The notes under the pieces are model-generated. The model did no database searches and was not told the DNA's origin. It worked only from the letters and a program-made list of their open reading frames with translations. Source: Micromonospora rifamycinica (GTDB lineage Bacteria > Actinomycetota > Actinomycetes > Mycobacteriales > Micromonosporaceae). From it: a DNA stretch of 64,000 nucleotides. The DNA is taken from assembly GCF_900090265.1 (NCBI RefSeq), contig NZ_LT607752.1, forward strand, positions 1 through 64,000, given 5' to 3'. This document shows, one piece after another, positions 1 to 7,934 of this stretch (its first letter is position 1; each line of letters starts with the position of its first letter). A program made the position numbers and the translations under genes.

Positions 1-104
1 CCGGACGGCACGGTCAGTCCCGAAGGCCACAGTGAGTGCTGGCCGTTGCTGTTGGCCAGCACGAGGTAGCTGGCACGGTCGTCCTCGAAGGGATTGGTGT
101 TCAT
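1..104 (-). CDS. MbtH-like protein, N-terminal part (runs off the left edge)
   Basis: MbtH proteins are small partners that bind NRPS adenylation domains and are often needed for their folding or activity. The first 34 codons are present and show the family N-terminus: NPFEDD near residue 4, then YLVLAN, then the GQHSLWP core that packs against the A domain. The start is ATG at 104-102 with a GGAGG ribosome-binding site 4 nt upstream. It lies 18 bp downstream of the C-A-T NRPS, so it probably shares its transcript and serves that A domain. The remainder (about 35-40 residues in the family) is outside the window. Confidence 0.93.
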   Translation of the reverse strand, partial: MNTNPFEDDRASYLVLANSNGQHSLWPSGLTVPS

Positions 105-122
105 ATCGCCTCCCGCAGGTTG

Positions 123-3100
123 TCAGGTCATCCGTCGCAGCCGGGGCCGCTGGGCCGCCCCCGGCGCGCTCGCCACCGCCGGGCCGAGGCCGGCCACCGT
201 GGGATGGGCGAAGACGGTGGCGAGGTCCACGTCGCGGCCGAGCGCCGCCCGGATCCGGTTGATCAGCCGGGCCGCGAGCAGCGAATGCCCGCCCAGTTCG
301 AAGAAATTGTCGTCAATGTCCACCTGCTCGACGCCGAGCACGTCGCGATAGAGGTGGCACAGCCGCCGCTCGATATCGTCGCGCGGCTCCCGGCCGGTGG
401 ACGGACTCCCGGTGACCACGGCGGGTAGGGCGGCGAGATCCAGCTTGCCGGTGGCCGTCCGCGGCAGGGCGGGTACCACGACCACGGCGCCGGGAACCAG
501 ATGCTCCGGTAGCTGCGCGGCGAGCGCCTGCCGCACCGCCGCGGGGGCGATGCCCGTACCGACGACGTAGGCGACCAGCATCCGGTCGCCAGGTGTGCGT
601 TCCGCCACCACGACAGCGGACTGCTGCACGCCGGGCTGGGCGGCCACCGCGGCGTTCACCTCGTTCGGCTCCACCCGGAATCCGCGGATCTTGACCTGAT
701 CGTCGCTGCGGCCCCGGTAGGTGAGCACGCCGCCGTGCCAACGGCCGAGGTCACCGGTGCGGTACATCCGGTCACCCGGTGCGCCGAACGGGTCGGCGAC
801 GAATCGGATGGCGGTGCCGGGAGCGTCGCCGAGGTATCCGGTGGCCAACCCGTCCCCGGCCAGGTAGATCTCGCCCACCACACCCGGTGGCACGGGTTGC
901 AGGCGGGCATCCAACACATAGGCTCGCTTGTGCGCCACCGGCCGCCCGATCGGGATCGTGCCCGCGTCGAGGTCCTCGGGGCTGATCTGGTGGCAGGTGG
1001 TGAAGCCCATGCTTTCGGCTGGTCCGTAGCCGTTGCCGATGCGCAGGTCAGGCCGTTGTCGGGCGACCGCTCGGACGTGTCGTACCGAGGCTGCCTCGCC
1101 ACCGGTGAAAACCTGCGTCAGTCCATCGAAGGTCTCCGGGTGCTCGTCGGCCAGGAAGTTGAACAGGCTCGCCGACAGTTGCAACATGGTGACGCCGTGG
1201 CGTGCGGCTGCGGCGGCGACACGGGCCGGTTCCGGCCGCTGGCCCGGTTGCAGCACGCACAGGCCGCCGAACAGCAGCGCACCGAACAGCTCCAGCGAGA
1301 AGCCGTCCCAGGACACGGGTGAGCACTGCAGGAACACCTCACCCGGCCCGAACCGCGCATAGCTCTGCTCCCGGAGGGTGGCCACCATTGCGCGATGCGG
1401 GACGAGCACCCCCTTGGGCTCACCGGTCGATCCGGAGGTGAACAGCACGCACGCCGGCATCGCGTCCGGTCGTGACGGCCAGGTGTCCGCAGCACCTGCG
1501 GCCGGTAGGTCGTCGGTGAGCAGCACACGGACCCCGGCGGTGGCGATCCGCGCCACGAGGTCGCCCCGAGTCACCACCAGCGTGCCCCCGCAGCGAGCCC
1601 GGATGCTCCGCAGCCGTTCGTTCGGATAGTCGGGGTCCAGCAGGGTGTAGGCGGCCCCGGTGCGGAGCACGGCAAGCAGCGAGGCGACCATGTCGGTGCC
1701 TCGTTCGAGCAGGATCGGGACCACCTGGCCCGGACCCGCCCCTGCGGTGCGCAGAGCCGTCGCCAGCGTGCCGGCGCGCTCGGCCAGTTCTCCGTACATC
1801 ACGGTGCGGTCGCCGTCGACCAGCGCGGTCGCTCGCGGTCGACGCCGGGCCTGCTGCCAGAAGAGTTCGTCGAGGGTTCCTAGCGAGGTGGGCCGCGCGT
1901 GACCGGTCACGCCGCCCGCGGCGAGGAGCGCGGCCATGGTGTCCGTGCCGATCAGCGAGGCCTGCCAGATCGACCGGCCGGGGTGCGCGACGACCTGCCG
2001 TAGGAAGAGGGTGAAGCTGTCGAGCAGCGTGTCGGCGGTGTCGGCGTCGAACACGTCGGCGTTGAACGACCAGCGCAGGGTCAGACCAGCTGGTGTCCCG
2101 GTGGCGGGGTCCACCTCCTCGGCGATGCCGATGGACAGCGCGAACTTCGCGTTGTCGGTGGTCAGCACTTCGGTGCTGGTGACGCAGCCGTCCAGGGTGA
2201 GGTTCTCGTCGCCGTGCTCGACAGCGCTCTGCAGGGTGAACATGACCTGGAAGAACGGGTGCAGGGCGAGCGAGCGTCTCGGGTTGAGTGCGTCGACCAG
2301 CCGCTCGAACGGCAGGTCCTGGTGGCTCAGCGCGCCGACGGTGACCTGGTGTGCTCGATCGATCAGCGCGTCGAACGACGGGTCGCCACCGGTGTCGATG
2401 CGGAAGACCAGCGAGTTGACGAAGAAGCCGACGAGGTCGTCGAGATCCGACTCGCCCCGTCCGGCGACCGGGCTACCCAGCGGGATGTCCGTGCCCGAGC
2501 CGGTGCGCGTGAGAAACGCGGCGATGGCCGACTGCAACACGGTGAACAGGGTCGTACCGTGTCCCCGTGCGATAGCGATCAGCCGTTGGTGCAGGCCAGC
2601 GGGCAGAGTCCGGACGACCAGGACGCCCTGGGTGCCCAGCCGGTTCGGCAATGCGCGATCGGTGGGCAGGCTGAGCTGCGGTTCGAGGCCGCGTAGGCGG
2701 TCGCGCCAGTAACCGATCTGACGGTGGGCGAGGCTGCCCGGGTCGTCCTCGGAGCCCAGCAGTTCCCGCTGCCAGAGCGCGAAGTCCGCGTACTGGATCG
2801 GTAGCGGCGGCAGGTCCGGTGCCGCTCCCTTGCGGCGGGCGGCGTACGCGGCGCCCAGGTCACGGCACAGGGGACCGGTGGAGACACCGTCGGTGGCGAT
2901 GTGATGGATCACCAGCAGGAACAGGAAGCGGTCGACGCCGGTACGCCACACCCGCGCCCGCACCGGCAGGTCGGTGGTGAGGTCGAACGGCTCACGGCAG
3001 GTTGCCACGAGTGCCTCTTCGGCCTGCTCCGGTGTGGTCTGCTCGTAGACCAGGCGGGGGACCGCTGCCGCGGCCGGCACGATGACCTGCTCGCCGGTGT

Positions 3101-3290
3101 CGTCGTTGCACGGATAGCGGGTCCTCAGGACCTCGTGCCGGGCGACGAGGTCGCCCAGGGACGACTGCAGGGCCGCCAGGTCTAGCGGGCCGTCGATCTC
3201 GATCCGGAACGGTACGTTGTACGCGTCGCTGGCCGGGTCCAAACGGTTGATCATCCAGAGGCGTTGCTGACCGTAGGACATGGCAACCAT
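123..3290 (-). CDS. NRPS module, condensation-adenylation-thiolation (C-A-T)
   Basis: One elongation module of 1055 aa. The C domain (about 1-430) begins directly at motif C1 (SYGQQRLW) and has an intact HHIATDG active site at residues 129-135. The A domain (about 465-955) has the FTSGSTGEPKG P-loop, the YRTGDL and RGRSDDQVKIRGFRVEP motifs and the PRTATGKLD lysine. The T domain has the phosphopantetheine serine in GGHS (S1003). There is no thioesterase or epimerase. The pocket residues, by my manual alignment to GrsA, read D-G-L-Q-F-G-G-G-F-K; I cannot assign a substrate. The usual FD of motif A4 is WD. The start ATG at 3290 has GGGAGG 8 nt upstream. It follows the FMN enzyme by 30 bp and precedes MbtH. 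The C domain implies an upstream donor module that lies outside the window or elsewhere. Confidence 0.95.
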   Translation of the reverse strand: MVAMSYGQQRLWMINRLDPASDAYNVPFRIEIDGPLDLAALQSSLGDLVARHEVLRTRYPCNDDTGEQVIVPAAAAVPRLVYEQTTPEQAEEALVATCREPFDLTTDLPVRARVWRTGVDRFLFLLVIHHIATDGVSTGPLCRDLGAAYAARRKGAAPDLPPLPIQYADFALWQRELLGSEDDPGSLAHRQIGYWRDRLRGLEPQLSLPTDRALPNRLGTQGVLVVRTLPAGLHQRLIAIARGHGTTLFTVLQSAIAAFLTRTGSGTDIPLGSPVAGRGESDLDDLVGFFVNSLVFRIDTGGDPSFDALIDRAHQVTVGALSHQDLPFERLVDALNPRRSLALHPFFQVMFTLQSAVEHGDENLTLDGCVTSTEVLTTDNAKFALSIGIAEEVDPATGTPAGLTLRWSFNADVFDADTADTLLDSFTLFLRQVVAHPGRSIWQASLIGTDTMAALLAAGGVTGHARPTSLGTLDELFWQQARRRPRATALVDGDRTVMYGELAERAGTLATALRTAGAGPGQVVPILLERGTDMVASLLAVLRTGAAYTLLDPDYPNERLRSIRARCGGTLVVTRGDLVARIATAGVRVLLTDDLPAAGAADTWPSRPDAMPACVLFTSGSTGEPKGVLVPHRAMVATLREQSYARFGPGEVFLQCSPVSWDGFSLELFGALLFGGLCVLQPGQRPEPARVAAAAARHGVTMLQLSASLFNFLADEHPETFDGLTQVFTGGEAASVRHVRAVARQRPDLRIGNGYGPAESMGFTTCHQISPEDLDAGTIPIGRPVAHKRAYVLDARLQPVPPGVVGEIYLAGDGLATGYLGDAPGTAIRFVADPFGAPGDRMYRTGDLGRWHGGVLTYRGRSDDQVKIRGFRVEPNEVNAAVAAQPGVQQSAVVVAERTPGDRMLVAYVVGTGIAPAAVRQALAAQLPEHLVPGAVVVVPALPRTATGKLDLAALPAVVTGSPSTGREPRDDIERRLCHLYRDVLGVEQVDIDDNFFELGGHSLLAARLINRIRAALGRDVDLATVFAHPTVAGLGPAVASAPGAAQRPRLRRMT

Positions 3291-3320
3291 GGTGTTCCTC
3301 CCGTGTCGGTGCGGGCGGGG

Positions 3321-4661
3321 CTATCGGGTGAGGTCGTCGACCGGTGTCTGCTGCGCCGGTTCGCGCCGTGAGGGGTGCGGCCAGATGTCGGCGGCGGTGA
3401 CAGCGTCCGGCCGGTAGAGGCCCAGCGCGCTGACGAGCATCCGTATCTCGAGGTCGATGCACTCGACCAGACGGACGAGGCCCGCCGTACGGTCCTCGTC
3501 GACGGCGAGGAGCGCAGCGCGACCCAGCCCGACGGCCTGGGCGCCCAACGCCAGTGCCTTGACCGCGCGGGCACCCTCCCAGATCCGGCCGCTGGCGAGC
3601 GTGCGAATCCCCGCCTGGCCCAGCCGGGCCAGGCACTCGACAAGCGGCAGGCCGACGTGGTCGAGGAACGCGGTGGGTGCCCATCCGGTACCCCCCTCGG
3701 CACCGTCGACGCACACCGCGTCGGCACCGGCGGCCCTCGCGGTGGCTGCGGCCTCGGCGACGTCGCGCCCCGGGTGCAGCTTGACCCACACCTTCGCGGC
3801 CGGAAAGTTGTTGCGCATCAACCGCACCTGGTGGTGCAGGATCTCCCGGGTCACGGTGCCCGGACTGCTGGCGCGCAGCACGGTGTCGGCAGCCGCGCCG
3901 AGCGGAGCGGTGGCGTACTGGCGGGCTGCTGCCGCACCGCGCTGGCGGTCCAGGAGGACCAGTCCACCGAGACCGGGCTTGGCACCCTGCCCCACCTTCA
4001 GCTCGAAGCCGAGCCGCCCCGACTCCAGCAGGTGCCTGGCGCCAGGGTGGCTGTAGAACATGTTCCACACCTCGGCATCGGCATCCTCCGTGCTCTGCTG
4101 GATGATGACGCCGCCGTGGCCGTCGCCCAGCTCGGCCGCGTACGCGTCCAGCCGGTCGAGCATGGGGGCGGCAGCCTTCGCGGTTCCGGCGCTGAACTGT
4201 GCCGTCGGCACCAGGTTCTCCCCGATGACCATGGGGAGCCCCAACCTGCCGGCCTGACGACTGATCGCCTCACCCAGTCCGGCCGCGATCCGGGTCGAGC
4301 CGAACGCGCAGACGAACACCGGCAGAGGCGCGGAGAAACCGCCGATCGTCGAGTTCGTGTCCACATCCGAGTAGAGAGGTTCCCGGCCCAGCTCGATGAG
4401 CTTGTGCAGGCGGTCCGGCATGAAGACCGGTGGGACCAGCCGCAGGGCGTCGAGGTCGTCGAAGAGTTCGGAGCGGGAGCCGAACGCGACACGGCCGTAC
4501 TGGTCGGCGCTCGGAAAGGCGGCGGGTGCGCCACGCCGGGCGCGGTCGCGAATCCGTTCCTCGGGCAGGCCCGGAGCGTGCAGAGCGCCGGGGGAGGGGG
4601 CGTTAGCTGGTACGACGTCCCGCTGGGCGGGTGTCGCAACGGTCATTGACGGCGGTCTCAC
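3321..4661 (-). CDS. FMN-dependent glutamate-synthase-like (GltB central domain family) enzyme
   Basis: A 446-aa TIM-barrel protein resembling the FMN-binding domain of glutamate synthase. Evidence: a VKLHPGRDV strand, the phosphate-binding DGAEGGTGWAP loop (the family has GHDGGTGASP-like), and the following LASGRIWEGARAVKALALGA block. There is no glutaminase domain, and the Cys cluster that binds the 3Fe-4S centre in true glutamate synthases is absent. It therefore cannot be a complete glutamate synthase by itself. It may be an amino/imino or hydroxy-acid redox enzyme of the cluster. The GTG start at 4661 overlaps the TGA of the AsnRS-like gene by 4 bp; an ATG at 4646 is an alternative. Role inferred only from context: oxidation or reductive amination of an amino acid building block. 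Confidence 0.7.
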   Translation of the reverse strand: MRPPSMTVATPAQRDVVPANAPSPGALHAPGLPEERIRDRARRGAPAAFPSADQYGRVAFGSRSELFDDLDALRLVPPVFMPDRLHKLIELGREPLYSDVDTNSTIGGFSAPLPVFVCAFGSTRIAAGLGEAISRQAGRLGLPMVIGENLVPTAQFSAGTAKAAAPMLDRLDAYAAELGDGHGGVIIQQSTEDADAEVWNMFYSHPGARHLLESGRLGFELKVGQGAKPGLGGLVLLDRQRGAAAARQYATAPLGAAADTVLRASSPGTVTREILHHQVRLMRNNFPAAKVWVKLHPGRDVAEAAATARAAGADAVCVDGAEGGTGWAPTAFLDHVGLPLVECLARLGQAGIRTLASGRIWEGARAVKALALGAQAVGLGRAALLAVDEDRTAGLVRLVECIDLEIRMLVSALGLYRPDAVTAADIWPHPSRREPAQQTPVDDLTR

Positions 4662-5650
4662 GGCGAGACCACGCCCGGGATCTTCGGGAATGCGCAGACC
4701 TGCCAGACCGCGTCCAGGCCGGTGACGTAGCGGATCAGCCGCTCCAGACCGATACCGAAGCCCGCACTGGGCGGGAGTCCCTGTCGCGCCAACGCCAGAT
4801 ACCAGGAGTACTTGGCGGGATTCTCGCCGGTCTCCCGCATTCGGGTCACCAGCTTGGCATAGTCGTGTTCGCGCTGGCCGCCGCTGGCCAGTTCCCCGTA
4901 GCCCTCCGGTGCGATCAGATCGAAATTGCGCAGCACCCCGGGACGGTCGGGGTCCTCCTGGTCGTAGAAGCCTCGTGAGCCTTTTGGATAGTCGACGATG
5001 AAGAACGGCGTGTCCGCACCTGCCGAGAGCGTACGCTCCGCCTGCCAGTTGATCTCGGTGTAAGGGTCCTGGGGCTGTCCGGCCTCGCGCAATCGGGCCG
5101 TCGCGTCGTCATGGGTCATGGTGCCGACCTCGCCGAGCGCGCCAGACAACGCGGCCGGGTCGCGGCCCAGGATCGTGAGTTCCCCCGGACAACGCTCGAT
5201 CACCGCCTGGAGGGCGGCGCGGAAGATGCCGTGGGCGACGGACATCGCTTCTGCCCGCCCGGCGTGGGCGAGTTCCACGTCGATCTGGTGGAACTCTGCC
5301 AGGTGCCGGCTGGTTTCCGCCGTCTCCAGCGGCTCCAGTCGAACGTTCGGAGCGATGCAGTAGATCTTGTCGAAGCTCAACAGCGAGGCCTGTTTGTACA
5401 GGATGGCACTGGTCATCAGTCGGTAGCGTTCGCCGTAGTAGTCGATGTCCACCTGTTTGGAGCCGCGGATTCCCGGATCGGTCACCGGGCCGATGATGGG
5501 CGGGAGCACCTCGGCGAAACCCTGGCCGTCAAGATGGTGGCGGACGGCTACGAGTACGCACTGCTGAATCCTCAGCGCCGCACGGGTGCTGTCGGCGGTC
5601 AGGTGAGCCCGCAGGTCGGGGCGTACGGCAGTATCGATCGACGCGGTCAT
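4658..5650 (-). CDS. Class II AsnRS-like enzyme without anticodon-binding domain (asparagine-synthetase-like)
   Basis: A 330-aa protein corresponding to the catalytic core of asparaginyl/aspartyl-tRNA synthetase. Motif 2 is around R104-E107 followed by TSRHLAEF (113-120), the AsnRS signature. Motif 3 is GFGIGLERL (297-305), close to the C-terminus. The usual N-terminal OB-fold that reads the anticodon is missing, so aminoacylation of tRNA is unlikely. Related archaeal AsnRS paralogues make asparagine from aspartate, ATP and ammonia. Here, next to glutamate mutase, activation or amidation of aspartate or 3-methylaspartate is the natural guess. The ATG at 5650 was chosen because it has AAAGGA upstream and the preceding in-frame codons do not look like protein. 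Same operon as glutamate mutase. Confidence 0.85.
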   Translation of the reverse strand: MTASIDTAVRPDLRAHLTADSTRAALRIQQCVLVAVRHHLDGQGFAEVLPPIIGPVTDPGIRGSKQVDIDYYGERYRLMTSAILYKQASLLSFDKIYCIAPNVRLEPLETAETSRHLAEFHQIDVELAHAGRAEAMSVAHGIFRAALQAVIERCPGELTILGRDPAALSGALGEVGTMTHDDATARLREAGQPQDPYTEINWQAERTLSAGADTPFFIVDYPKGSRGFYDQEDPDRPGVLRNFDLIAPEGYGELASGGQREHDYAKLVTRMRETGENPAKYSWYLALARQGLPPSAGFGIGLERLIRYVTGLDAVWQVCAFPKIPGVVSP

Positions 5651-5809
5651 GGTGAGTCCTTTCCGGAGGTGGCGGTACCTGGGGCGCCGTGCAGGGTGCC
5701 AGCGAGGCACCTCGCCGACGAACCGGCGTCACGGACCGAGGAGATTCCGGACGAGGTCGGCGGCGCTGGCCGAGTCGTCCCCGGCCGGGGGTGGTAGGCG
5801 TTCGGGCGG

Positions 5810-7156
5810 CTAACCTCCCGACACCTCGGGGACGGACGCCCTCCCGAGGGCGCCGCTGTCGAACCTGCGGGCGACGTAGGACAGGTGGGCCAACAGCTCG
5901 GTTGATCCGATGCGGCGGGAGTTTTGCGAGTCCGCCGCGCCGGCGAGGGGCATACGTCCCACCCCGGCCCACCTCAACCAGCCATCAGCAGCCAGGTAAC
6001 TGCGCGACAGACCGGCGTTGTCCGGATGGAGGCAGTACGGCACGTCCAGGATGCCGAGCGAGAACGCCTGCCGGAGCGCCTGACCGACATCGGTGCTCAA
6101 TTCCAGCACCGCGTTGACCAGGGTCGACGCCTCTGCATAGACCTCGGTGTCCGTGCCGGCCGCCGGTGGCACCCGGTAGTGCCGCTCGGACGCCACATCG
6201 CCGGCGAGTTCCAGCGCCGTGACGTTCTCAGTGACGGTGGGAATACGGTGCGCCTCGGCGGCTGTCTTGACGATGAGCCGGGCCACCGGTGTACGACTGG
6301 CCAGCCGTGCGGCCTCACAGAGGAGGCGGCGGGCACCCTGCTCGGTGCGGGGGTAGACCCCCATGTACGCGTAGAGAACGATGTGTCGATCCGCGTCGTG
6401 GGGGACGAACTCAGCGGCCAGCCGGTGCAACGCCAGTAGTGCATGTTCATCTTGCTGCGCGTTCGCCTGCTGGGCGTAGCTGAGTGATACGGAACGTAGC
6501 CCTTGCTGGTAGAAGAACAGCGCCTCCAGGACGCTGATAGCCACGAGCAGGCTCGGCGGGCAGAGTTGACCCATCATGCAACCACCGAAGGTCTCGAGGT
6601 GAGGCTCGGCCCCTTGCTCCTCAAGTTCGAGCAGCAACTGACAGCATCGCTCCCAGTTGGCGACGGACTCCCGCAGCGGTAGACGACCGTAGGGCAGGCA
6701 ATAGGAGACCGGTCCGCCCTCCGTCGCGTCGAGACCAAGCTGCACCATCGCCGCAAAAATGTCCTGCGGGAGAGCGGAGCCGTGGCGGACCTGCACCGGG
6801 AAGTTCTCGTCACGAATGCGATGAAGGACGGCGTGGGTGGTCGCCACGGGGTGCGCGACGATCGGGTATCCGTTCAGGGGCACTCCGCTGCGCATCGCCT
6901 CGCGTGCACTTCCGTGTTCGCCCAACCTCGTATAGCTGTCGAGCGTGATCGTGCCGACGGTCGTGGCCCTCGCTCGTTTCGTCGCGGCCAGTCCGGCGCG
7001 CATCTCGGCGGGGTTGCTCAACCCCATCCGTGGCTGCACGACCAGCAGACCCGCCTGCTGGGCTCTGGCGACGAACCGGCCGAGGGAGATGCGCTCCGCC
7101 GACACCTGGGCTGGTCGTGCTCCCACGACTGTCGTTACCGGTCCTGCGGCTACCAC
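5810..7156 (-). CDS. glmE: Glutamate (methylaspartate) mutase large/epsilon subunit
   Basis: The catalytic subunit of adenosylcobalamin-dependent glutamate mutase, which interconverts L-glutamate and (2S,3S)-3-methylaspartate. The 448-aa protein keeps the family blocks: GVPLNGYPIVAHP, VRHGSALPQDIFA, EGGPVSYCLPYGRLPL, then WERCCQ and the LETFGGCMMGQLCPPS segment, then LSYAQQANAQQDEHA. The length is slightly below that of the clostridial enzyme (about 480 aa). The GTG start at 7156 overlaps the TAG of the small subunit by 7 bp, which suggests translational coupling. In actinomycetes such pairs supply 3-methylaspartate to peptides (friulimicin) or macrolactams (vicenistatin). In this operon a peptide building block is likely. 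Confidence 0.93.
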   Translation of the reverse strand: MVAAGPVTTVVGARPAQVSAERISLGRFVARAQQAGLLVVQPRMGLSNPAEMRAGLAATKRARATTVGTITLDSYTRLGEHGSAREAMRSGVPLNGYPIVAHPVATTHAVLHRIRDENFPVQVRHGSALPQDIFAAMVQLGLDATEGGPVSYCLPYGRLPLRESVANWERCCQLLLELEEQGAEPHLETFGGCMMGQLCPPSLLVAISVLEALFFYQQGLRSVSLSYAQQANAQQDEHALLALHRLAAEFVPHDADRHIVLYAYMGVYPRTEQGARRLLCEAARLASRTPVARLIVKTAAEAHRIPTVTENVTALELAGDVASERHYRVPPAAGTDTEVYAEASTLVNAVLELSTDVGQALRQAFSLGILDVPYCLHPDNAGLSRSYLAADGWLRWAGVGRMPLAGAADSQNSRRIGSTELLAHLSYVARRFDSGALGRASVPEVSGG

Positions 7157-7650
7157 GCTGCCTCCACCGCCCGAACACCGGAATCAAGCGACCTTGTCAC
7201 GCCGGAGCCTGGTGCGGGTAGGGAGAGCACGAACTTCTGGAAGGAGTCGAGGCTGGTGCCGTCGGCGAAAACCGCAGTGAATCCGGCGGACAGCAGGCGT
7301 TCAGTCTGAGCGACCTCGTCCTCGCTGCCGATGCCGAGTTTTCCGCCTATGATCATCGGTGTGGCGGCGAGTTCATCTCGCCGACGTAGTGCCCGGGCCA
7401 GCCGCAAACCGTCATGGTATCCGTGACCGTTGACGCTGCTGATGACTACGAGCCCCGGGCGTAGGTTCATGCACTCCGCGACGATGACGTCGTCTGGAAC
7501 ACAAGCACCCAGATTCTTCACCGGGTGGCCGAGTTCCTCGATCAGAAGCTGAAGGAATATGAGGTTCCAGGTGTGCGAGTCCGATGCGGTGCTGGAAAGC
7601 AAGACGTGGGTGCCAGGCGATTGCACACCTGTTGGGCTTGCTTCACCCAT
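7150..7650 (-). CDS. glmS: Glutamate (methylaspartate) mutase small/sigma subunit, cobalamin-binding
   Basis: A 166-aa B12-binding Rossmann protein, the partner of the large subunit. The cobalamin loop D-x-H-x-x-G reads D24-S-H26-T-W-N29. The lower-ligand histidine is kept, but the final glycine is Asn. It continues NLIFLQLLIEELGHPVKNLG and later IIGGKLGIG (the conserved GG loop). From memory, DSHTWN is also the form found in other actinomycete glutamate mutase small subunits, so I expect it to be active. The ATG at 7650 is preceded by GGATGGAG; the longer reading upstream has no site. It is the first gene of the operon after a 284-bp gap holding hairpins. Confidence 0.92.
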   Translation of the reverse strand: MGEASPTGVQSPGTHVLLSSTASDSHTWNLIFLQLLIEELGHPVKNLGACVPDDVIVAECMNLRPGLVVISSVNGHGYHDGLRLARALRRRDELAATPMIIGGKLGIGSEDEVAQTERLLSAGFTAVFADGTSLDSFQKFVLSLPAPGSGVTRSLDSGVRAVEAAW

Positions 7651-7934
7651 GCTCCATCCTTTCTTCGGATTCGGGTTTCGAGGATCAACGCGCCAGATGG
7701 CAATCAACGGACGAAAGCCAGCTACCGGCTCTGTAACGTTAAGCCGTCAACCGGTACGAAGAAGGCAGTTGATGGGCGGGAAACCGGCAGTTGCTGTCGC
7801 CGGCAGGGTGATGGTACTGCCGCCGGCAACTGGAGTGCCGGGCCGTGTTCGTCGCCGGAACGCAGAAGCTGGGCAGCGCCGGATCGACACTGCCCAGCGC
7901 GGGTCGCAGCGAGGTGCCGGGAGGAGCAGGGAGA
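7651..7934 (-). promoter_or_regulatory. Upstream region of the glutamate mutase operon, with two hairpins
   Basis: Gap between the XRE/NB-ARC regulator and glmS, read on the minus strand. Close to the regulator stop is a 9-bp perfect stem (7868-7876 with 7890-7898). Next is a compound hairpin: outer arms CAGTTGC/GCAACTG at 7788-7794 and 7826-7832, inner arms CGGCAG/CTGCCG at 7801-7806 and 7817-7822. A TTGACG -35-like hexamer lies at 7750-7745, but no good -10 follows. I looked for the conserved boxes of a cobalamin riboswitch and did not find them. Confidence 0.4.
7868..7898 (-). terminator. Hairpin downstream of the XRE/NB-ARC regulator
   Basis: Perfect 9-bp stem gctgggcag/ctgcccagc with a 13-nt loop, 36 nt after the regulator stop codon on the minus strand. 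No T tract follows, which is common for actinomycete terminators. Confidence 0.45.

Noticed and set aside
7651..7934. Cobalamin riboswitch upstream of glutamate mutase
   Set aside because: The conserved GCCACTG-type B12 box and the usual core were not found by eye on the minus strand. Kept only as a low-interest structured leader.
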